In this document: piece after piece, positions 1 through 5,031 of the stretch
Layout: each line of letters opens with the position of its first letter
Position numbering within the stretch: the stretch's first letter is position 1
Source of the DNA: CAILZL01 sp035548495
GTDB lineage: Bacteria > Pseudomonadota > Gammaproteobacteria > Steroidobacterales > Steroidobacteraceae
DNA: 5,031 nt
NCBI GenBank assembly: GCA_035548495.1
Contig: DASZSV010000052.1
Location: 1 to 5,031 of the forward strand
Direction of reading: 5' to 3'
Program-made: the position numbers and the translations under genes
The notes under the pieces: generated by a model
What the model was told of the DNA's origin: nothing
Database searches by the model: none
What the model saw: the letters and a program-made list of their open reading frames with translations, nothing else

Positions 1-104
1 CTATGGCGTGCTCAGTTCATTTCTTGGCTGGCACTTCGCCAGCCGCCAGACTTTTCTGATCGACCCCACCGGTCATATCGTCAAGCACTACGACAAAGTG
101 GACC
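1..104 (+). repeat. 104-bp exact terminal direct repeat, left copy
   Basis: Every base from 1 to 104 matches 4928-5031 in the same orientation, and the match ends exactly at both window edges. The repeat lies inside the peroxiredoxin reading frame and keeps it. A perfect match bounded by both sequence ends is what a circular molecule, or a tandem array reduced to one unit, gives when written linearly with an overlap. The implied unit is 4,927 bases. Confidence 0.97.
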
Positions 105-163
105 CCAAAGGTCATTCGCAACAGGTGCTGGCGGATATCAATGCGATGGAGTCGGGAAAGTAA
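1..163 (+). CDS. Peroxiredoxin (BCP/PrxQ-like), C-terminal part, cut by the left edge
   Basis: Thiol peroxidase of the AhpC/TSA superfamily, which reduces hydrogen peroxide and organic peroxides in the cytoplasm. Only the last 53 codons are here: the frame starts at base 2 and ends at the TAA at 161-163. The diagnostic stretch is SRQTFLIDPTGHI followed by YDKVDPKGH, the standard C-terminal signature of BCP-type peroxiredoxins. The Arg at 44-46 matches the conserved arginine that stabilises the peroxidatic thiolate. The peroxidatic cysteine lies far upstream in such proteins and is not in this piece. The gene converges with the permease gene, leaving only 2 bases between stop codons. Bases 1-104 recur exactly at 4928-5031, so this is probably the continuation of the fragment at the right end rather than a separate gene. 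The family call is firm; the physiological role and the full gene structure are not visible. Confidence 0.85.
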   Translation, partial: YGVLSSFLGWHFASRQTFLIDPTGHIVKHYDKVDPKGHSQQVLADINAMESGK

Positions 164-165
164 TA

Positions 166-3100
166 TCAGTCGGTGAATGTCACCGGCGTTATATTGTCGT
201 CAGAATTTCTGTCAACACGCATATTGAATGGATCAACACCAACATACTTTGGCTCCCGATCAACAACCAGCTTGATGACCTGTTTGCCGGTGGTCATCAC
301 ACGCCGGTCAAGCATAATCACCGAATCACGGGTGTAACCCGACTTGCCCGGTTCAGCGGTGAACACACCGATGTCAAATGGTTCCGATAGAGGAACGTCT
401 GTTTCATTGCCCTGACCATCAGCGTAAAGCTTTTTGCCTTCGACAGTAAATGCAACTTGATACTTGCCATCCGGCAATTTCTTCGCTGTCGCTTCAGTTG
501 CCTTCATGTCGTAGAGCGTGATTTTTTCGAACAAGTCTGTAATCAATTGCTGATGCTGCAGACCAGCCAGTGATCGCAAGTGTCGCAGAAAATCCGTGGA
601 TGAGGGATATGGCGCCGCTTTGAATGCATAGTCAGCCAGCAGGTCGCGCAAAGCCTCATTCACCACTTTCTCGCCAACTACTTCCTTCAGCCAGTACATC
701 GCCAATGCGCCTTTGTTGTAATGAATGTAGGGCTGGTTTTCTACGCGTTCCAGCGGCAATTCCTCCACAACCTCGGTGCCACGACTGCGCAGATAGGTAT
801 CCAGCTCATTCTTCAGAAACCGCCTGATTTGTTCCTTGCCATACAACTTTTCCATGACCAGCAACGCTGAATATTGTGCAAAAGTTTCCGACAGCATCGT
901 CATTCCCTGTTTGTCGGCGCCGATCACCTGATGCGCCCACCATTGATGAGCCACCTCGTGCGCAGTGACATAGGTGACAAGATCAACATGCTCGTCCGGT
1001 TTGTTGTCATCAAAATTCTGGATAAAACCAATGCCTTCGGAGTAGGGAATGGTATTGGCAAAGGACTGTGCAAATTGTGCGTAGGCGGGAAATTCAATAA
1101 TTCGCAGTTGATGAAACTGGTACGGCGAAAAGTCTTCACTGTACAGGGTGAGCGATGTCTTCATTGCATTGAGCATGCGCTGCACATTGTGTGCATGCTG
1201 CGGATAATAGTAGACCGCCAGCTCGACGGACTGGCCGTTTTTACCGGTCCAGGCATCTTTCTTGATTGCGTATCGTGCCGACTGAATCGAAAAGAAATTT
1301 GCAATGGGTGCGTCGGTGCGCGTCACCAGCGTACGACGATTTCCTGTAACGGTATCGCTTACCGTGTAGCCGGGCGCAACCGGTGTTTGATCCGCATCCG
1401 TGGTGACAGTCAGTTGCGCCGTGACCCAGTCGCTGTCGTGACGCAAGTAGTTGTGTGCATCAGCCGCAGTATCTTCCAGCTTGGCGGGGCGCAGGTCGGC
1501 AGGCAATCCATACTTGCGTCGCTTGCTGCGATCACGTAACAGCGCGTCTCGACTCATGCCAATTTCTGGCGAGATCTCGAAATTATTGATAAACGTGCCG
1601 TTGGCAACGACGCGGGTGAGATTGTTACTGTTGGCGAAACCACGTTGTTCATACAGAGAACTGAAACGCAGCGTCCGATGTTCACCCGGCTGCATTGGGG
1701 TGGCAAACTTGTAGATGCGATACTCAAATCTGGCATATTCCTTTTTCAACGTAGCGCCTTCAATTTCGAGGGATTGCATCTTGAGCGGCCGCATCCAGCG
1801 CACGTGAACTTCCGTCAACGGCGCGCCCGTACGATTTTCAAGCACGTATTGTCCGGCAGTCGTCACCTTCACCTGGCGAGGCTCGATGTTCACATTCAGC
1901 TTTACATCCACAATGGTGGGCTGTGGCAGTTTCTCGAAGGGTAGCAAGGTCTTTTCGTAATCTGCCAGTCGCTGGTCTGATTGCGGCTCCGTGCTGTACT
2001 CATTGAGTATGTTGGTGTTATAAAAAATATAGCCGCCCGCGGCCAACCATACAGAACCCGCGGCAATGGTTACCCAGCGCGTACCGCCAACAAAGCGCTT
2101 CGACATTCTGCGCAGACGCGGCAACAAGCTGGTATCGACACCGCGTCGCCACAATAGTTGCGCAGCGGCCAGCAATAGCAGGCCAAAAGCCAACCAGTAA
2201 ACTTGAAACCAGGCACGCCCCACCCAGAATCTGCCCATGCCGTTCATGTCCGACAACGGCACTTGAGGCCAGCCGCCGTAGTGATACAGGTTGTGTTCAA
2301 ACCCTGCAGAATAGAGCGACACCTGCGCAACGATGTACAACAACATGACAGCCCAGCCAATCGCCTTGTGCGGCACCAGCGTCTGCACAAATATCGACAA
2401 TATCGCGATCAATACCGCACTGATCAATTCGGGCAACACAAACCACAACAGATAGGCGCCCAACTGCAGGTGGGCATAACCATGGTAGAGCTGGAAAATA
2501 CAACTGGCGATCACTGCTGCTACAAAGCACACCAGCAACACCAGGATGATCGCGACCACCTTGGGCACCATGAAAGTCCAGTCCGGCGCCGCGGTGGCAT
2601 CAACAATCTCGTGCATACGACGTTCACGATCCCGCCACACCAGTTCACCGGAATAAAAGATGCCGATGATGATCGGAAACACGCTGAATCCACCCGTTAA
2701 CACGTCAACCATCGCGCGCGTGACTGGAAAATTCTGGGTGTTGTTGAATTCAACCGTGCCATGCATGGCGCCAAATACATTCAGTATGCCAATCGCCACC
2801 AGTACGAAGAACGCCGGGCTTTTGAAAATCCAGCTCATATCAAAGCGCGTGACCATCCATAATTGCTGCCATGACGCAGGTTGCTGCCGTGGCGATAATG
2901 GGTGAATATCAGCCTCTTGTGGACTGTATTGCTGGCGGGTCGCATTATTTTCAGGCTTGGTTTGCTTGATGCGTTTACCGGCAACATCAAAGTGAAACAG
3001 GAAATAAGCCAGCACAAAAAACAACACGGCGGCCGCAATCCATATCAGGCGGTTATACAACAATACCCCGGTCAACGTGGGTAACAAGGTATTGCGGTCG

Positions 3101-3774
3101 GCCGCTGTCCAGTAACGTGTAGCTTGTTCAAACGCAGTCAGCGCAAAGGGATCGCCGAGCGACGCTGCGGTACGATGAGTGGGATCGCTCAGAAAATTCT
3201 GCGACACAAAAAACGCGACGAGTAATGCCAATGCGCCTACGTAGGTCCACATCATGGATCGAGTTGCCGTCGCGAGGGCAAAAAAAGCAGCGCCAAGCGT
3301 CAGTATGGTGGGCGCCGAATAGACAAACAGTGCATAGAGATAATGTGTAACAACCGTTGGACCCAATTTGTCGGGATCAATCCATGGCATCCATGAGCCC
3401 ACCATTATTGCCAGCGGCACGCTGACCATCACCATCAGCGCCACCAGATAGGCGCCGGCGAATCGTCCAACGAGATAATCGAATTTACTGATTCTGGTGG
3501 TGCGCATGATGGGAGCAAAGCCCGTGTCATCATCGCGGATCACCGTATTGGCAATAAACGCCACCAATACAAAAATGCCAAACACATTCATGATGCCGGT
3601 GGTTTGCAAAATGGCAAATGGCGAGTTGATGTTGACGTTGCCAAGTGAGCCGATATGGATATTGCTGTTAACCGTTGCGCCAAAGGTCAGCAAAAAGAAT
3701 AGAGCGAAGCCGATGAAATACAACGGCGAGCGCAGCTGGTAACGCAGCTCGAACGCGACAATCTTCCGTAACAT
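166..3774 (-). CDS. Tandem ABC-2 permease fused to an M1-family aminopeptidase domain
   Basis: Inner-membrane subunit of an ABC-2 type exporter with a built-in zinc peptidase. Residues 1-262 form one permease half (about six helices, near 18-34, 58-78, 105-130, 143-170, 174-191 and 242-262). A polar linker follows (263-308), then a second half (about six helices, near 321-541). Both halves open alike (ELRYQLRSP, then RFDMSWIFKSP), pointing to internal duplication. A basic loop and a thirteenth helix (567-585) then put the rest in the periplasm by the positive-inside rule. Residues about 600-860 look beta-rich, as in the M1 N-terminal domain. The catalytic core carries HEVAH (939-943), the third zinc ligand Glu963, an anchor-type Glu913 in PYSEG, and Tyr1019 in YNKG, matching the M1 transition-state tyrosine. 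The tail 1090-1190 looks like a beta domain; no long M1 C-terminal helical domain is apparent. The ATG at 3774 follows a TAAGGAG site and begins with the usual ABC-2 amphipathic segment. The substrate is unknown. Confidence 0.93.
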   Translation of the reverse strand: MLRKIVAFELRYQLRSPLYFIGFALFFLLTFGATVNSNIHIGSLGNVNINSPFAILQTTGIMNVFGIFVLVAFIANTVIRDDDTGFAPIMRTTRISKFDYLVGRFAGAYLVALMVMVSVPLAIMVGSWMPWIDPDKLGPTVVTHYLYALFVYSAPTILTLGAAFFALATATRSMMWTYVGALALLVAFFVSQNFLSDPTHRTAASLGDPFALTAFEQATRYWTAADRNTLLPTLTGVLLYNRLIWIAAAVLFFVLAYFLFHFDVAGKRIKQTKPENNATRQQYSPQEADIHPLSPRQQPASWQQLWMVTRFDMSWIFKSPAFFVLVAIGILNVFGAMHGTVEFNNTQNFPVTRAMVDVLTGGFSVFPIIIGIFYSGELVWRDRERRMHEIVDATAAPDWTFMVPKVVAIILVLLVCFVAAVIASCIFQLYHGYAHLQLGAYLLWFVLPELISAVLIAILSIFVQTLVPHKAIGWAVMLLYIVAQVSLYSAGFEHNLYHYGGWPQVPLSDMNGMGRFWVGRAWFQVYWLAFGLLLLAAAQLLWRRGVDTSLLPRLRRMSKRFVGGTRWVTIAAGSVWLAAGGYIFYNTNILNEYSTEPQSDQRLADYEKTLLPFEKLPQPTIVDVKLNVNIEPRQVKVTTAGQYVLENRTGAPLTEVHVRWMRPLKMQSLEIEGATLKKEYARFEYRIYKFATPMQPGEHRTLRFSSLYEQRGFANSNNLTRVVANGTFINNFEISPEIGMSRDALLRDRSKRRKYGLPADLRPAKLEDTAADAHNYLRHDSDWVTAQLTVTTDADQTPVAPGYTVSDTVTGNRRTLVTRTDAPIANFFSIQSARYAIKKDAWTGKNGQSVELAVYYYPQHAHNVQRMLNAMKTSLTLYSEDFSPYQFHQLRIIEFPAYAQFAQSFANTIPYSEGIGFIQNFDDNKPDEHVDLVTYVTAHEVAHQWWAHQVIGADKQGMTMLSETFAQYSALLVMEKLYGKEQIRRFLKNELDTYLRSRGTEVVEELPLERVENQPYIHYNKGALAMYWLKEVVGEKVVNEALRDLLADYAFKAAPYPSSTDFLRHLRSLAGLQHQQLITDLFEKITLYDMKATEATAKKLPDGKYQVAFTVEGKKLYADGQGNETDVPLSEPFDIGVFTAEPGKSGYTRDSVIMLDRRVMTTGKQVIKLVVDREPKYVGVDPFNMRVDRNSDDNITPVTFTD
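169..187. terminator. Possible hairpin at the convergent gene ends
   Basis: An inverted repeat of 8 pairs (169-176 with 180-187, one G-U wobble, core CGGTGA/TCACCG) encloses a 3-base loop. It begins 6 bases after the peroxiredoxin stop and lies inside the last codons of the permease gene. The following plus-strand bases are only moderately T-rich (GTTATATTGT), with no clean T run on either strand. It could weakly terminate or stabilise either transcript, but it may also be chance within coding sequence. Confidence 0.3.
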
Positions 3775-3779
3775 GGATG

Positions 3780-3786
3780 CTCCTTA
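3780..3786 (-). promoter_or_regulatory. Ribosome binding site of the permease, overlapping the ATPase stop codon
   Basis: On the minus strand this reads TAAGGAG, whose TAA is the stop codon of the ATPase gene. Five bases separate it from the permease ATG at 3772-3774. A ribosome ending the ATPase covers this site, so the two genes are probably translationally coupled. It also supports the chosen permease start. Confidence 0.75.
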
Positions 3787-4683
3787 CGCTACTGCTTGCG
3801 TATCGGTACTGACAGTGCGCGAGGTTGCCAGCGTGGCAAAGTACACGTCTTGCAGCGATGCCTCCACCGCTTCGAATGCGGAATCCGGAAGCGCATCCGC
3901 CAGCACATGAATCATGGTACGCCCGCTGCTAAGCCGGGTCGAAATCACGTTGAAGCGCCGACGATAGTCGTCAACATCGTGGCGACTCACGATGCAACGC
4001 CATATCTTTCCGGCGACCGATGACAGAAGCTCCGTCGGACTGCCGTGCTGTACGATTCGTCCATCAACCATGATCGCCATGCGTGAACAGAGATCAGTTA
4101 CATCATCCACGATATGTGTTGAAAGAATCACCACGACGTTATCGCTGATCTCGGCCAACAGATTATTGAAGCGGTTGCGTTCTTCCGGATCGAGACCCGC
4201 CGTGGGTTCGTCGACAATAATCAGTTGCGGCTTGCCCAGCAACGCCTGCGCAATTCCGAAACGTTGACGCATGCCCCCGGAAAATCCCGCCACCGCCTTC
4301 TTGCGCACTTCCCACAAATTAACCTGATGCAACAGCGTTTCCAGCACCTGCTTGCGTTCGCGCGAATCAACAACACCTTTGAGTACAGCAAGGTGATCCA
4401 GCAAGTCCCATGCCGACACCCGTGGATATACGCCAAAGTCCTGCGGCAAGTACCCAAGCACCGCACGCAAACGCTCCGGCTGCGTCAGTACATCCAGCTC
4501 GTCAAATTTTATCTGTCCTGCGGACGGCGTTTGCAGCGTGGCAATGCAACGCATCAATGTTGATTTACCCGCACCATTCGGCCCCAACAAACCAAACATG
4601 CCCTTCGGAATCTCCAGGGAACAATTGTCCAGTGCCTTGGTGCCGTTGGGATAGATGTGTGTAATGTTTCTTAGATGCAACAT
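3784..4683 (-). CDS. ABC-2 type transporter ATP-binding protein
   Basis: Cytoplasmic ATPase (CcmA/COG1131-like) that powers the permease encoded directly downstream. All nucleotide-binding motifs are intact in 299 residues: Walker A GPNGAGKST (34-42), Q-loop Gln81 in LPQDFG, ABC signature FSGGM (134-138), Walker B LIIVDEP (154-160), D-loop AGLDP (162-166) and switch His190. The domain ends near residue 222. The C-terminal 75 residues form a small accessory region of the sort common in ABC-2 ATPases, which I cannot assign further. A homodimer would be expected, since the partner permease carries both membrane halves in one chain. The ATG at 4683 is supported by AAAGGAA on the minus strand (4689-4695), with 6 bases between the AGGA core and the ATG. 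It is the first gene of a two-gene operon with a 9-base gap. The class is certain; the exported substrate cannot be read from the sequence. Confidence 0.96.
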   Translation of the reverse strand: MLHLRNITHIYPNGTKALDNCSLEIPKGMFGLLGPNGAGKSTLMRCIATLQTPSAGQIKFDELDVLTQPERLRAVLGYLPQDFGVYPRVSAWDLLDHLAVLKGVVDSRERKQVLETLLHQVNLWEVRKKAVAGFSGGMRQRFGIAQALLGKPQLIIVDEPTAGLDPEERNRFNNLLAEISDNVVVILSTHIVDDVTDLCSRMAIMVDGRIVQHGSPTELLSSVAGKIWRCIVSRHDVDDYRRRFNVISTRLSSGRTMIHVLADALPDSAFEAVEASLQDVYFATLATSRTVSTDTQAVA

Positions 4684-4688
4684 GTAAA

Positions 4689-4695
4689 TTCCTTT
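4689..4695 (-). promoter_or_regulatory. Ribosome binding site of the ABC ATPase
   Basis: The minus strand reads AAAGGAA, with the AGGA core 6 bases before the ATG at 4681-4683. The spacing is normal and fixes the ATPase start at the residue where homology to ABC ATPases would begin. Confidence 0.7.
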
Positions 4696-4707
4696 AATGC
4701 AAATTTG

Positions 4708-4734
4708 ATTGTAAGAGTCAGTTGCAATTCACAA
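4708..4734 (-). promoter_or_regulatory. Weak candidate sigma-70-type promoter for the operon
   Basis: On the minus strand, TACAAT (4708-4713, five of six to the -10 consensus) follows TTGTGA (4729-4734, four of six to -35) after a short 15-base spacer. A second candidate farther upstream is TTGCTA (4772-4777) and TAAATA (4750-4755) with 16 bases between. The leader is AT-rich and is the only non-coding stretch before the operon, so a promoter is expected within 4684-4829. Which pair is used cannot be told. Confidence 0.3.
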
Positions 4735-4829
4735 ACCTGTATCCGTTTATATTTAATGCATCGTGGCAGGGTAGCAAGAGAAAAGTCGGCACGCAATGAC
4801 TCAAAGTGTTCTTAATCTGTCCCGAGACG

Positions 4830-5031
4830 ATCAGCGTGGACGATGTGGATGACCACAAGAAGTTTGCGGAAAAACACAGCCTGCCTTTTGCACTGCTGGC
4901 CGATGTCAATCAGCAAGTGTGCAAAACCTATGGCGTGCTCAGTTCATTTCTTGGCTGGCACTTCGCCAGCCGCCAGACTTTTCTGATCGACCCCACCGGT
5001 CATATCGTCAAGCACTACGACAAAGTGGACC
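4830..5031 (+). pseudogene. Peroxiredoxin (BCP/PrxQ-like) lacking its N-terminal half; runs off the right edge
   Basis: Codons in the frame of 4830-5031 read ISVDDVDDHKKFAEKH, then LPFALLADVN, TYGV and TFLIDPTG, the order found in the second half of BCP-type peroxiredoxins. In intact proteins the ISVDD strand is preceded by about 80-90 residues with the peroxidatic cysteine motif. Here the upstream frame reads only a dozen unrelated residues (LKVFLICPET) before a TGA at 4797-4799, so the catalytic half is absent. No ATG lies upstream in frame; only GTG codons (4806, 4836, 4845) could start it. One cysteine is encoded at 4920-4922, of unknown role. If the 104-base overlap with 1-104 joins the ends, the whole open piece is about 85 residues, ending at 163. 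Either the gene is truly broken by a rearrangement, or an assembly join falls at about 4829/4830. Confidence 0.75.
4928..5031 (+). repeat. 104-bp exact terminal direct repeat, right copy
   Basis: Identical over its full length to bases 1-104 and in the same orientation. It ends at the last base of the window, in the middle of the peroxiredoxin frame. See the left copy for the circular or tandem interpretation. Confidence 0.97.

Larger units (their letters stand above)
4684..4829. other. AT-rich leader between the operon and the truncated peroxiredoxin
   Basis: This 146-base stretch has no convincing gene and is more AT-rich than the flanking coding sequence. It holds the ATPase ribosome binding site, the candidate promoters, and a 9-base direct repeat TTTAATGCA at 4693-4701 and 4752-4760. 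Its far end, AATCTGTCCCGAGACG (4814-4829), meets recognisable peroxiredoxin coding sequence abruptly. Confidence 0.6.

Noticed and set aside
874..1539. A 221-codon open frame on the plus strand, opposite the peptidase domain
   Set aside because: It lies wholly antisense to the well-supported M1 catalytic region, has a cysteine- and arginine-rich product with no recognisable domain, and is best explained as a shadow of the coding strand.
2203..2700. A 165-codon plus-strand open frame rich in His, Gln and Arg
   Set aside because: It is antisense to membrane helices of the permease. The composition is what the complement of hydrophobic codons gives, and there is no family resemblance.
4721..4734. 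Imperfect palindrome around TTGCAATTCACAA as an operator
   Set aside because: Only about 8 of 13 positions match their reverse complement, which is weak for an AT-rich leader, so it is not listed as a site.
4718..4909. A 63-codon minus-strand open frame upstream of the ATPase
   Set aside because: Most of it is antisense to the peroxiredoxin fragment and the rest crosses the leader and candidate promoters. It has no recognisable motif.
1..5031. A plasmid or phage genome, suggested by the circular closure
   Set aside because: No replication initiator, origin iterons, partition, mobilisation or structural gene can be seen. Nearly the whole length is an ABC operon plus a peroxiredoxin fragment.
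1..5031. CRISPR array, tRNA or rRNA genes
   Set aside because: No regularly spaced short repeats, cloverleaf-like segments or conserved rRNA strings were seen. The only non-coding stretch is the 146-base leader.

Overview
The window holds a two-gene ABC export operon on the minus strand, flanked by pieces of a peroxiredoxin gene on the plus strand. Base composition is balanced (around half GC by eye). The BCP/PrxQ-like peroxiredoxin and the permease/aminopeptidase fusion suggest a Gram-negative bacterium, most likely a proteobacterium (perhaps Gammaproteobacteria). This is inferred from family resemblance only.

Layout, left to right. (1) 1-163, plus strand: the C-terminal 53 codons of a thiol peroxidase. 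(2) 166-3774, minus strand: a 1202-residue protein made of two ABC-2 permease halves, one extra membrane helix and an M1 (gluzincin) aminopeptidase-like domain predicted to lie in the periplasm. It converges with the peroxiredoxin, with only 2 bases between the stop codons. (3) 3784-4683, minus strand: the partner ABC ATPase, upstream of the permease and 9 bases from it, with its stop codon built into the permease ribosome binding site. (4) 4684-4829: an AT-rich leader that should contain the operon promoter. (5) 4830-5031, plus strand: the middle of a peroxiredoxin gene, open at the window edge and lacking the N-terminal half with the peroxidatic cysteine.

The last 104 bases (4928-5031) are identical to the first 104 bases (1-104). 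The two peroxiredoxin pieces can therefore be joined into one reading frame, and the sequence closes as a 4,927-base circle or as a unit of a tandem array. No replication, partition, integrase or transposase gene is present, so a self-replicating plasmid is unlikely. An amplified chromosomal segment, an excised circle or an assembly artefact are the open choices.

How the genes work together: two copies of the ATPase would drive one permease chain that already carries both transmembrane halves, while the tethered zinc peptidase would act on the far side of the membrane, perhaps on the exported or a neighbouring peptide. This architecture occurs in databases as 'ABC transporter permease/M1 family aminopeptidase', but I know of no established substrate. 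It is the best candidate in the window for an underexplored system.
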